Part shown: piece after piece, positions 49,201 to 59,251 of the stretch | Numbering within the stretch: position 1 is the first letter of the stretch | Layout of the letters: each line of letters begins with the position of its first letter | Translations under genes and position numbers: made by a program | NCBI RefSeq assembly: GCF_900700375.1 | Contig: NC_041707.1 | Span: forward strand, 32,322,764-32,386,763 | Source: Denticeps clupeoides | Lineage: Eukaryota > Chordata > Actinopteri > Clupeiformes > Denticipitidae | Reading direction: 5' to 3' | DNA: 64,000 bases | The notes under the pieces: model-generated | The model's input: the letters and a program-made list of their open reading frames with translations, nothing else | Database searches by the model: none | What the model was told of the DNA's origin: nothing

Positions 49201-50678
49201 GTTAGCTTTATGTGCCCTTTTTGTTAACTTTTGTGCATCCCTTCCTTTAGGCTGTTTTAATGTTGGTTAGATGTGCTGAGTCCGCTGTTGAATTGTACCT
49301 GTTCGCTCACTGTAAATAAAAGCACTGTTTGTTATGCTTCATTTGGTTGTGTCTAACAGTGGACGTCCTCCTCTCCACACCCTTGTTGCATTTCTTAGAC
49401 CCCTAGACCCCTAAACACATTGAATGTGAAGGTGTCCAAACTTTTGGCCTGTACTGTAGCTCTAGTTCTTACTAGTGACAACCATGTGCATGGGGTTTGT
49501 TATAGGTTGTTGATTTTTGGTAATCCCAACAAAATGGTTTACATGAACACTGATGCGAGGATGTTATATTCACAACAAAATGAAATTATGCCTTGTGTGT
49601 GACTGCAGACATTACCACAGCATGGACATCTTTACACATTATGACCTGCTGTCTCTGAATGGCAGTAAGGTGGCTGAAGGGCACAAAGCCAGTTTTTGCC
49701 TGGAGGACAGCGAGTGTCAGGACGGTAGGATATTTCTATAGATGTACACACAAGCTTACACACTGGTGCACTTGTTCATTCCCAAACCACTCTACCCTCA
49801 TCTCTCCTCCAGGTGTTGCTAAGCGATATGAATGTGCCAACTTTGGAGATCAGGGCATTACAGTGGGATGCTGGGATCTTTATCGCCACGACATTGACTG
49901 CCAGTGGGTTGACATCACTGACGTCAAACCAGGAAACTATATCTTCCAGGTAAACCAGTTTATTCTCTAGTCTGTAATGATGGGGTCATTCCCTGCTAAC
50001 GTAAGTAAACATATCTAGTTTCAGGTCAATTTTGATGTTTAGCCACATTCGACTGCCTGCCCTCAGATATATGTAACATTTTAAAACAGGCAACAGAGTT
50101 GTTAGACTGGAATTTTTAGACAACATCCTGGTAAACCAGTTTCTGAATAATTTCACACCCCCCTGTATTGCAGGTTGTAATAAATCCTAATTTTGAGGTG
50201 GCAGAGAGCGACTTCACAAACAATGCTATGAAGTGTAACTGCAAATATGATGGCCACAGGATCTGGCTGCACAACTGTCATATTGGTGAGACACACATGA
50301 CATAAATTGACATTGCTGGTATCAGCAAAGTTCTAAATGTAGTGTAGATAAGAAACATGTAATATTAATTATATTAACTTACGAACCCACTTAAATTATG
50401 AACCCACTGTGCAACAACTAGAAGCAAATTGGACATTTAAAAATTTCCATGAAAAACTGTCAGATCTCCTCTTGAAATTCTGAGTGAAATATTGTACCCA
50501 TAGTTTGATGTCTTAGTGAGGGGCAAGTCTGCAATCCTTCACTTCTTCAGCATATGTTGTGTGAATACCTGAAGGCTCTTTCTTCTGTTTCACTGCAGGT
50601 GATGCATTTAGTGAGGAAGCAGAGAGAAAGTTCGAGAAATATCCAGGGCAGCTCAACAACCAAATAACAAGAAAATAA
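37696..50678 (+). CDS. loxl3: LOXL3, lysyl oxidase-like 3
   Basis: Coding exons: 37696-38011, 38272-38438, 38776-38993, 42297-42507, 42595-42775, 43996-44150, then 46184-46354 or 46627-46782, 46987-47146, 47358-47601, 49609-49724, 49813-49949, 50174-50285, 50599-50678. Phases agree. The form with 46184-46354 has 755 residues (human 753). It is a secreted copper amine oxidase that oxidises lysines of collagen and elastin for cross-linking. A signal peptide (residues 1 to ~26) is followed by four SRCR domains and the LOX catalytic domain: copper motif [11 protein letters not shown], '[22 protein letters not shown]' region and 'NAMKCNC'. The ending [11 protein letters not shown] matches LOXL3, not LOXL2/4, and HTRA2 follows tail-to-tail as on human 2p13. 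AATAAA (50674-50679) overlaps the stop. The position after WVWH is Ala where human LOXL3 has Glu. Confidence 0.95.
39060..39475. repeat. GC-rich minisatellite split by a SINE
   Basis: About 12 units of 'cgacgccccctctctg' type (15-17 bp) fill 39066-39245. The array resumes as 'gtaacgcaccctctct' at 39440-39472 after a family A SINE. Confidence 0.85.
39247..39441 (+). mobile_element. SINE, family A, inserted in the minisatellite
   Basis: Full-length: GTAGCCTAGTGGGTAACACA head, B box GGTTCAAATCCC, and the complete tail 'aaatgctgtaaatgtaaatg'. Confidence 0.9.
40172..40219 (+). repeat. (GT)24 microsatellite, LOXL3 intron
   Basis: Uninterrupted GT dinucleotides. On the opposite strand it creates a long spurious ORF of His-Thr repeats. 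A sequence block near 39470 ('tctgaccatatgtgactgca') is repeated at about 40309. Confidence 0.95.
42053..42165 (+). mobile_element. tRNA-derived SINE, diverged third type
   Basis: Head 'cagtggcctaatggcaaagg', B box GGTTCAAATCC and 'cacttgagcagaag' resemble family B, but the body is absent. Confidence 0.5.
42900..43705 (+). mobile_element. Tc1-like transposon, deleted and interrupted
   Basis: The 5' part (about 42900-43290) encodes the start of a Tc1 transposase helix-turn-helix region in pieces ('[20 protein letters not shown]', '[10 protein letters not shown]'). The 3' part (43593-43703) is the terminal 'cctcaagtaaacttttttca' and 'attatggggtgttgtgtgca' signature. Other DNA separates them. 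Not functional. Confidence 0.8.
44178..44573 (+). mobile_element. Tc1-like transposon, internally deleted
   Basis: Inverted ends 'gccaaaagtattgggacatc' and 'gcatcccaatacttttggc' bracket about 395 bases. The interior matches the C-terminal end of a Tc1 transposase ('acctcaacccagtaaaactc') in broken frames. Confidence 0.8.
44574..45673. other. LOXL3 intron, mostly unassigned
   Basis: AT-rich intron DNA. A short family B SINE fragment (reverse) lies at about 45335-45380. Nothing else recognised. Confidence 0.4.
45674..45876 (+). mobile_element. SINE, family B
   Basis: Head GTGCAGTGGTGGCCCAGCGG, B box GGTTCGAATCCC, body, and the terminal 'ggcaatcacttcactttcac'. A central deletion removes part of the body. 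Confidence 0.85.
46184..46354 (+). CDS. loxl3: LOXL3 exon 7a: first half of SRCR4, form A
   Basis: 57 codons, phase 0 at both ends, acceptor TGCACAG and donor CAA|GTAAGA. It reads [17 protein letters not shown], then [19 protein letters not shown] and ends GYANHGLQ, so it matches human LOXL3 SRCR4 (GYANHGLQ) closely. It joins in frame to the next exon, which starts ETWYWDG. Confidence 0.9.
46627..46782 (+). CDS. loxl3: LOXL3 exon 7b: first half of SRCR4, form B
   Basis: 52 codons, phase 0 at both ends, acceptor CATGCAG and donor AAT|GTGAGT, 272 bases after form A. It reads [43 protein letters not shown] and ends SMHAIN. It lacks the LOXL3-specific insertion between the strands and ends differently from form A. 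Using both exons would give one and a half SRCR folds, so they are probably alternatives. It could also be a non-used duplicate, but both splice sites and the frame are intact. Confidence 0.75.
48757..49358 (+). mobile_element. Solo LTR fossil nested in a Tc1 element
   Basis: Begins TGTTACGTCC and ends GTCTAACA; contains CTATATAAAGAG (TATA box) and GTAAATAAAAGC (polyadenylation signal), the parts expected of an LTR. No internal genes or second LTR are seen. A second fragment of the same family is at 7985-8306. A family B SINE lies inside it. Confidence 0.6.
49012..49170 (-). mobile_element. SINE, family B, nested in the solo LTR
   Basis: Reverse-oriented: 'agtgagcagtgggcagccat' to 'aaccgctaggccaccactgc'. 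The matching LTR sequence ('gctttgtgtgat', 'agaccctttgttgttagcct') flanks it on both sides. Confidence 0.85.
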
Positions 50679-51094
50679 ACCAATAAGCAACACACGAAAA
50701 AAAAAAAGATAAATGTACTGGCTAACACACAGACACAACTCTAGTGGTTTTTTTCAGAATATACTTGAATAATCCAATTGTTCCAAGTATGATGGTCTGA
50801 TTCTTGAGCTCTGTGTATCTGTTTGAGTTTTCTTACTTGAATTATTTGTTTCAGTGTTTTGTAGAGGACCAGTATTTGAACAGCATTATTTGAAAACTCA
50901 ATTTTGCATCTGTATGTGTTTGTGATAGTCATGTGAATGTTTTTAAGCCATTTGGTAAATACAGCTATTAAAAGTTGTGGTGTATGGTCTTGACCTGCAA
51001 AATCACCTCTTCAGAAATGTTCATACAATTTTATTTACTTGCATTTTTTAACCGGAAATAAAAGGTTAAAGACACCACAAAGTAACTGTAGAGA
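50679..51094. other. LOXL3 3' UTR / intergenic
   Basis: No gene. A second AATAAA lies near 51055. Confidence 0.5.
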
Positions 51095-51565
51095 TTTTTT
51101 TTAGACCATTCATGTGTGGGGCTTCTCATCCAAGGGAGTGGGGGCTCACTCACAATTTTGCCTAAGAACACAGCCATGAATAAAGAATGGTACCAAAACA
51201 TCCTCCGACAGCAACTTCTCCCAACCATCCAAGAACATTTGGTGAAGAACAATGCCTTTTCCAACATGACGGAGTGACGTGCCATAAGGCCAAAGTAATA
51301 ACTAAGTGGTTCCATGTCCAGGAAACTCCCTGGACCATAATCCAATTTAGAACTTGGTCAATCCTTAAGAGGTGGGTGGAAAAACAGAAACCCACAAATT
51401 CTAACAAAAACAAAGCACTGATTATGAAGGAATGGGTTGGCATTAAAGGACTGACACAGCAAATATAGACTCTTTACATAAACTTGATTGTCATTAAAAG
51501 CCTTTGAAACTTATAAAAGCTTGTAATTATACTTCCATACACCACAGAAACAACTGACAATTATG
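51095..51565 (+). mobile_element. Tc1-like transposon, 3' half
   Basis: 51187-51468 keeps an open frame from a Tc1 transposase C-terminus (FGEEQCLFQHDG, CHKAKVITKW, WSILKRWVEKQKPTNS), followed by the family's 3' end ('aaaagcctttgaaacttata'). The DDE region is damaged (DLNPIENLWS-type segment replaced). Confidence 0.85.
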
Positions 51566-51811
51566 AATGACTGTATAAAATGCCAGGTCATTGAGCTGAA
51601 AAATTAATGGCTGTTAGGGTGGTGTCTAGGTAAGTAAATGGATCTTGGGGAGATCACTGCTCAAATATTGTTTGCCATAATAACACAATTATTCATACAT
51701 CCAAGCTTGAATTCATTCAATTTGACCAAAAACATAGGACCCCATTATCTACCTAAATCCATTTAATACACTCTTCTTACTAGACTGTAATGTAGGAAAT
51801 GCTATTTACCT

Positions 51812-51945
51812 ATCACCTTTGGTGAGCAGTGGGCAGCCATGACAGGCGCCCAAAGAGCAGTGTGTGGGGACAGTACTTTCCTCAATGGCACCTTGGCGGA
51901 TCGGGATTCAAAGCCTTCTGATAACCGCTAGGCCACCACTGCCAC
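51812..51945 (-). mobile_element. SINE, family B
   Basis: Reverse-oriented: 'ttggtgagcagtgggcagcc' to 'ataaccgctaggccaccact'. Confidence 0.85.
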
Positions 51946-52559
51946 AAGACACAGGTTTAGACCCTACTTACTACCAATTCTCAGCTAAATAATGTAATGT
52001 AAATGAATCTGACTGCATTTTCCATTCACAGCTTTTTATTGATATAATTCAATCTACCATATAGATGGTAAATATGAATATACCAGTGGAATATTGTACA
52101 AATAACAAGAAAAAAAAGAAGATTATACAGTTTAAATCTGTATAAAACAAACCAAAAAAGAGGCCATTAATGCTATCTTTTTGATAAATACATTATCAAC
52201 ATTTTGATACAGAGTGGTTGGTCTCCTACAGTAGTCATATTAAGGCTTTTGGCTCACACTCAATGGTGCCAGTAGCTTAAGCACACACACTAACAGCGGG
52301 GCATTTGTCTGCACCTCTCTGATCACTGTATCTGTGGTTACCTTTACAACTTATTCAACATCAAAACTGTTCTTGTCCAGCACAGTCTTGTGCAACAAAT
52401 TCAATACTGAGTCAAAGAAGCAGTAGGAAAAAAACCTAACTCTCTCTTTAGCCATTGAGTTTGTTTAAACACTTTTATCACTTTCACCATAAATAACACC
52501 ATTCTTTCTCCCATTCTTTTTGCAAATTGTCAAGTTGTCATCATCATTGTTCAACACAA
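51946..52559 (-). other. HTRA2 3' UTR
   Basis: Immediately downstream of the HTRA2 stop on the minus strand. A minus-strand AATAAA lies at about 52030, giving a likely 3' UTR of about 530 bases. Confidence 0.5.
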
Positions 52560-55500
52560 TCATTCTGTGTATTCCGGGGTCATGTGAAGCAGGAGGAGGT
52601 CTTGACCTCTCTTCACCACCATTTTGATGGAATCGCTGCTCCTCACTGCCTGGTAGATCTCTTCTGATGTGTTCACCTTCTTGCCATTGATTTCCACAAC
52701 AACATCTCCTGCCTTCATTCCTGACCTGAAATGATGTAATGCATTTCATATGATCAGCTCAGTCAGGAAAGGTCAGACAGACAACTCTACTATTCTATTC
52801 CCTACTATTCAAAATACTATGGTCATTTAAAAATGAAGGAAAAAACACCCATTGGTTTCAATAGAAAAAGTGTACAAAAAGTAGAAATAATAATAAATAG
52901 TCCTCTCTACCTGTATGCAAATATTCCACCATTAACAGAGATTTCCAGCTACCTGAGTCATTTACAATATGAACAATGTCTGAACTGGAGTTTGCACCAA
53001 ATTGTTTCCCACTCCAAAAAAAGGATAGTTCTAAACAACCCTAAACTTTTGAATGAAAGTGTATGTTAATATACCCAGCCTCTAAACCACTAATTAAATC
53101 ACTGGAAAATTAATCATAAAATTATATTATACACTGAGTACGGAAATAATTCAGAAGCCCTTAAATTTTCACTCTTTATTATATTGCAGCACCCCAGAGC
53201 TGTGCCTTGCCACAATTCTGTCTCTGAGCTCTTCAGGCAGTTTTGACCTCATGATTCTCATTTTCTCTGACATGCATTGTGAGCTGTAAGGTCTTATATA
53301 GACAGGGGTGTGGCTTTCCTATTCAAGTCCAATCAGCATAATCAAAACACAGATGGACTCAAATGAAGGTGTAGAACCATCTCAAGGATAGAATCAGAAG
53401 AAATGGACAGCACCTGAGTTAAATATATGAGTGTCACAGCAAAGGGTCTGAACACTTGGGACCATGTGATATTTCAGTTTTTCTTTGCTAATAAATCTGC
53501 AACAACGTAAATTATGTGTTTTTCTGTCAATACGGGGTGCTGTATGTACATTAATGTTGCACTACATGTGTTTCCTTGAAGTGAAATTCAATAAACTAAC
53601 AAATAATTATAATAAATAATAGTAATCACTATACAAATAAATAAATCAGATTTAGAACAAATGAATCACAATTAATTATAAGCCCCAATTATATAAATGA
53701 GTATGATCTTCCTGGTGAATATGCAGGAAATCACATTTGTCTTGATGACTTGTGAGAAGTGGATGTTTAAAGATGTGGCTTGAGTGAAATTTCAGCATGA
53801 ACAACATAGATCTGATCCAAACGGAGGATGGAACTGTTCCTGTTTTAGGATGAAACAGTTATTTAACAGTCCTCACCGACTGGCTGGTGACCCAGCAATG
53901 ACACGGTGGATGAGGATTCCATGTGTGACTTCATCAGGGAAGGAGGAGTCACGCAGCTTCAGTTCAGCAATGATACTGGAAAACAACAACAAAACACACT
54001 TAGACAAACTACTAGCCCGCACACAAGTCAAGCAACACGAATACCTATGACCTCACACCAACAGGCACTACCTGGGTGTTAGAGTGAGCATCATGACGCC
54101 GATGTAACGCCGCTTTCCTGCAGACTCTCCAAGCCAGGCTGCAAAGACAGAAACAGTAATCAACTATCAGTAGGATCAAGTATAAGATATTATAGATGAC
54201 CCTACCATGACTTTAATTACTCTGGCAAATTTTACTGACAGTATGTTCTCTGACATATCTGTGAAAATGTGAATTAGAAAAAAAAAACTAAACTGAATTT
54301 ATGACAACCCCAAATTATGTAATTTAATTTAAACAACAGTGCATCTTCCTCCAAGTCCGCGCAAGCCAGAGTAAAATGGACCCCATTGGTGTAGGGCAGA
54401 GATCATCAGCTGTAATATACATGACTTTTATAAGGAGACAAGCGGCTGAAAAAGTTCTGGAATACGGAAGCAACAAACGCTGTAAGATGTGATGTGGTTC
54501 ACTACTTAAAGAAAGAAAACATACAATAGACCCTGTTTTTATCTGTCACTCAGATTTCAATGACTTTTCGATAACTTTATATATGTTTATTTCATATTCC
54601 AAAACTTTGAGGCTTGAAAATTTTACAGACTTATATCTTTTGATTCAGTGTATTTTCCCCCTTTAAGCATGTACAGCATTCAAGTGTAGTGGTATAAATA
54701 CACAGACTTGTACTTTTGTACACCATTTCCCTGTATTTTTACTGCTACAAATGAGATCAGACCATAGATGCTGCAGGTAACCTTCCGACTCACATCCCTG
54801 TCCTGGTTACCACCGATCAGTCAGTCAGCTCTAAACAGATAACATCCTTTGTGTGAGTGTGTTACTCACACTGTTTGTTTGCTGATTGTACAAGGAAATT
54901 CCGCACATGGTCTGAAGGGATGGCAAAGGAAATTCCTGCAGTGACCTTCATGGTGTTGATGCCGATGACCTCCCCATCCTACAGGGCCACATGAGAGAAT
55001 GAATGAAAGGTTAATCATAACAGCCACATGATGATATGCATATGCAACAACCAAACGGAGAATAATGTCCCTTTATTTCAATTTGTCACAGCCTATAATG
55101 GATCCCATTCAACAGCCTTGTTTAACGAGTCTGCGTTACAAAGTGTGTCTGTGTTTCATTGTGATTTGTGGTAGAGGTTACCAGGTAGAGGTTACCAGGT
55201 GGCTGTGATAACCATTACTACACAATTTTACTAAATAATTTAAATATGACTGATTCATCAATATTATTTCACAATTGGAAAGTGTACATTTGTAAATTAC
55301 ATTCTAACAAATGTAAATCGGCCAGGTTCATTTTGCCACTTTCATTAAAGGTTGTCAAGTATGAATGTGGTTATTTGGTTATTTTTTTTAAAACTCACCA
55401 GGTTAATGAGGGGACCCCCGGAGTTTCCAAACTGAAAAAAAAACAAGCAAAGAGTAAGAGCAAGTATTTAAGTCGAACCATAGTTACACAATATATGTGT

Positions 55501-56195
55501 GTGTGTGTGTTTCAGACTCACATCAATGGCTGCATCTGTCTGGATGTAATCCATATTGGAATTAGACAGGCCCAGCTCTTTACTTCCTCTCTGGGCGGAG
55601 CTAACGATGCCTGAGGTGATTGTGTTTCGCAAAGCAAAGGGGCTCCCCATGGCAACCACAAACTCGCCTTGCCGCACATCTGATGACTGGCCCAGGCGCA
55701 GCGTAGGTAAAGGATTCTGGGTGCAGTTCAAATTAAAATCCGCTAAAGACACAAAGCTCAAAAATCTGCTACAAGCGTAATTTTTTTGTTATGGATGAAT
55801 GGTCACTACAGATAAATAAAATTAAAAAAAAAACATCCTACCTTGGCAGTGATTTTGATTGTGGCGATATCAGCAACGGGATCCACATTTTGCACGCTGG
55901 CATTGTAGGTGTCGCCGTTGCTCAGTTTGACACGAACACCGCGCTTATTGGCCACCACGTGTGCGTTGGTCACTATCAGGCCGTCACTGCCGACGATGAA
56001 GCCGGACCCGTTAGAGACGGCTACCTCTCTCCCTGAGAATGGGTGTCTAAACACAATGGTCACACTGATGAATAAAAAGAAAGCCATGTTGGGAGCGTTC
56101 AATCACTGTGCTGAGGAAGTACAGTCCTCCGGAGGAGGTGCGGATCCAGTTCTACACTGCAGTCACTGAGTCTGATTTCTCCAAAATATGCTCTG

Positions 56196-56229
<34 letters not shown>

Positions 56230-57763
56230 ATTCTAATTTGGGGGCTTCCTTGTCGAGTTTTAACACAGGGTGGTTAAAGGTCCTCTAGCATGCTGGCTAT
56301 TTTTTTGCTTTTGCTTTTATATCAGTCTTAGTGGTCCCCTGATACTGTATCTGAAGCCTTTTTCCCAAATTCAGCCTTGGTGAAGAATTACAGCCACTTT
56401 GAGCCACTCCCACAATGAGATTTCCCCAGAGCAAGCCATTTAAAGTGAAGTGATTGTCACATGTGATACACAGCAGCACAGCACACAATGCACACAGTGA
56501 AATTTGTCCTCTGCATTTAACCAATCATCAACCACAGGAAGTCCCCCCCCAAAAAAAAAAAAAAAAAAAAAACTTTTTCCACTTGTCCCTCAGACTCTCG
56601 CGTGACAGAACTTTTACATTCAATCAGACAGCAATTGTCGGTGGAGTAACATTTTTAGGGTATGGACAGGAAATTCTCTTGGTGGACAAAGCATGAGAAA
56701 GGGGAGGTAAACCTTTCCACTTATGACGACATTAGGGGACAAATTCCAGATCTGAACAGTGAAGCAGAATGGCCAAAGCCCTCTTAACACATATCTGCAT
56801 TTCTAGCCACTGCAGGACCATAGACAATCTAGACAAACTTGTATTAATGTTAAATAATCACAAAGTGAAATTTGACGTCATGGGGAATACCTATAAGGGG
56901 AAATCATGATTTGAACAAAGAACAACTGTGCACCACTACATGTATGAACACTATGATTGGCTTTGTACGTTAAATTAGTAACATTTATTAGTAAAATTGA
57001 AAACGATCATAAACAAAGTTCTTTAGAAGTCAAGTTGTGGAATTTAATTCTCAATTCAGTTGCTATCCGTTCATCATTCAACCCTGCTGCTATAAGGGGC
57101 AGTGGTGGCCTAGCAGTTAAGGAAGCGGCCCCATAATCAGAAGGTTGCCGCTTCGAATTCTGATCTGCCAAGGTGCCACTGAAGTGGCACTGAGCAAAGC
57201 ACCGTCCCCACACACAGTTCCCCGGGCGCCTGTCATGGCTGCCCACTGCTCGCTCAGGGTGATGGGTTAAATGCAGAGGACAAATTTCACTGTGTGCACC
57301 GTGTGCTGTGCATCACATCACTTTATTATTATATGACAATATTCCGGAGAGAGGAGCCTCACCTGCCGACGATTTCGATGTAGACCACGGCGGGGGAGGA
57401 TTTCTCCACCACGTCGGCGATGAAGTTGTACCTGTACCGCGGGCTGTCGGGCTTGAACGGGGACGCGCAGAGCGCCGCGGGCAGCGGGAGGGGGAGCCGG
57501 CGGCCGCTTTCCGGGACGTCGTCAGCCCCCCGGGAGCACAGCAGCGCGGCTCCCGCCGTCAGGCCCAGGCCCACGGCCACGGAGCCGAGCAGCCCGCTGC
57601 GCCCCGACCCGCCGCCCCCCGAACCTCCGTCCTCCGTTCTTCCTCTCCGCTGTGGCCCCGGTGAACTCCCCGAGACGCGTGACAGTCCCCGCTCGCTGTG
57701 GACCAGACTCGCGACTGTCCGTAGCAGGGGCTGCTTCTTATGCATTACACGTCCTGTTGCCAT
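52560..57763 (-). CDS. htra2: HTRA2/Omi, mitochondrial serine protease
   Basis: Exons in transcript order: 57363-57763, 55842-56046, 55522-55716, 55399-55431, 54870-54978, 54072-54138, 53877-53975, 52560-52725; every junction keeps phase; 424 residues (human 458). It is a trimeric quality-control protease of the intermembrane space that can bind IAPs once released. Seen: basic N-terminus (mitochondrial targeting), a hydrophobic anchor (~60-77), a likely IAP-binding N-terminus ASPF at 100-103, exactly where human AVPS lies relative to YNFIADVV, then the protease with His163 (TNAHVV), Asp193 (PVADIA) and Ser271 (GNSGGPL). The His-Asp-Ser spacings (30 and 78) equal the human ones. A PDZ domain follows ([25 protein letters not shown]), ending MTPEYTE. 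It is tail-to-tail with LOXL3. Confidence 0.96.
53118..53560 (-). mobile_element. Tc1-like relic in HTRA2 intron
   Basis: 'ctgtgccttgccacaattct' and 'gctcttcaggcagttttgac' read on the minus strand as the Tc1 start [18 protein letters not shown]-like. The 'ctttgctgtgacactcatat' type end is also present. Most of the transposase is missing. Confidence 0.75.
56197..56228 (+). repeat. 32-base poly-G tract in HTRA2 intron 1
   Basis: An uninterrupted run of 32 G. On the HTRA2 sense strand it is poly-C. Such tracts can form G-quadruplexes and are hard to sequence, so the exact length may be an assembly artefact. Confidence 0.9.
56443..56530 (-). mobile_element. SINE, family B, 3' fragment
   Basis: 'gtgaagtgattgtcacatgt' to 'gtcctctgcatttaacc'. 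Confidence 0.8.
57096..57312 (+). mobile_element. SINE, family B, near full length
   Basis: Head GGGGCAGTGGTGGCCTAGCA, B box GCTTCGAATTC (one change), full body. It lies just downstream of HTRA2 exon 1 in transcript terms. Confidence 0.9.
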
Positions 57764-58145
57764 GTTGCATCAGTTGTTTTAAAACATAAAGAAAGACCAC
57801 ATAAAGACGTACAGTCAGAAAGGCCCCATTTACTTCAAAAATGTAAACGTTCGGGCAGAATGTGACGATTCTACTCGCTGTCCAACATTTACAGAACCGG
57901 TAGGACCGAACTCATCCAGACTTGTCTGTTCTCCGGTGAAGAACGACCCGCTTCCGCTTTTTTCTGTCGCGATCACTGACGTATCAAAATAAAAGTCCGC
58001 CACTTTTTTTTAAAAAGTTGCCCCTATTTATACTCATTAGTTCATCTCTGACTGAACGGCTACATATGCTTTAAATTACACAAACGCCTGCATATTTTCT
58101 CTCTTTTAATAAGATGATCATTAATATAATGCTATGCTACTTTTA
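57764..58145. other. HTRA2 upstream region
   Basis: CpG-containing DNA before the HTRA2 start (57.78-57.98 kb). It presumably holds the promoter, but no specific site is clear. Confidence 0.45.
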
Positions 58146-58332
58146 TGGTAGTAGCCTAGTCTTAGAACCAGAAGGCTGCGAACTCACAGGTTCAAACTGC
58201 ACTTATTACCCTCATGTTCCCTGAGAAAGGCACTTAACCCTGAGTGTCTCCAGGGGGACTGTCCCTGTAACTCCTGGTTGAAAGACCCTCTGGATAAGGA
58301 CGTTGACTAAATGCCATAAATGTAAATGGAAG
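58146..58332 (+). mobile_element. SINE, family A
   Basis: Head GGTAGTAGCCTAGTC, 'ccctgagaaaggcacttaac', tail 'ccataaatgtaaatg'. Slightly deleted in the head. Confidence 0.85.
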
Positions 58333-59251
58333 AGGAAGAGACTGTTCTACTATAAGCAGCCCTTGTGCATCTTCCTGATGTTAGTTGACTTCTTATCCAT
58401 ATGAATAAGTACATGCTTGTCCAGCTACCCTGACATAATGCAGATACAGGACACACTAAGTAGCTCCAGCAGGATTATAAACCTGATTTCCTGTTTTTTA
58501 AAGACATCCAGGCAGCTCAGTGCATGGTGCAAGTTCCCAGACAAAGCTCTGACACAAACTGCATTTACACAGTAGAGGTCTTTGTATCTATATCCAGTCA
58601 CAGTGTTCCCACTCCGGGCAAGTATCCAACAAGACCAGTTTGACCAAGCTAAAGGCTATATGAAATCCTCCAGCAAATCCAAAATGAATGTTTTAATGTG
58701 TGTATCTTCTGTACCTACATAACAAAATCTTGATGCAGTGTACAGTATGTTTACTTACATACACTCGCAGTATTTCAACACACTACTACTAGACTATTTC
58801 ATAGACTCTTTAAAACTTTTTTTAAACAGGAAAACACGTCTCCTGACCTTCATGACTGCTTTGCACATATCATCATAATTAGTTTTGTTGCATGTTCATT
58901 AACAAGAATGAACAGGAAGCATTCAATAGCTCAGCTAACTTAAGGTTTACATGTATTAGTTTTGAGTCTCGGTCAGGAAAAGAAAAAAAAAAGAAAAGAA
59001 AATCTGTTTACCACAAAGACTGAGGTGTCTAGAATACGGAATTCATTAATGGAAAGACATGACACAATGCAATGTATACGGAAAGTTTAATTTCCAAAAT
59101 ACAAAGTAAAAAAAAAAGGTAACAAACATGAGAGGTGGGGTTTAAATTATACGAATAAAGGCAGATATAATTTCAAATCACACAGATTGCTGCATATTAA
59201 TTAATATACTAAGTCATTCGATGATAGCTTTGTATTTATCAATTCTATTTA
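58333..59251. other. HTRA2-MRPS26 intergenic DNA
   Basis: AT-rich, with poly-A tracts. It includes the MRPS26 3' UTR; a possible minus-strand ATTAAA lies near 59086. No gene seen. Confidence 0.45.

Larger units (their letters stand above)
48272..49463 (+). mobile_element. Tc1-like transposon with an LTR and a SINE nested inside
   Basis: Outer ends: 'ggccaaaagtttcaacacac' at 48281 and 'gtccaaacttttggcctgta' at 49438, inverted. 48409-48648 is an open 79-codon piece of the transposase C-terminus ([20 protein letters not shown], with the DPN/E region of the DDE site). The 5' two-thirds of the gene are deleted. The right half is split by the solo LTR at 48757-49358. Same family as 21174-21310. 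Confidence 0.85.

Noticed and set aside
52465-52749. 94-codon minus-strand ORF at the 3' end of HTRA2
   Set aside because: Out of frame with HTRA2; the correct frame ends MTPEYTE at 52560, matching the family.
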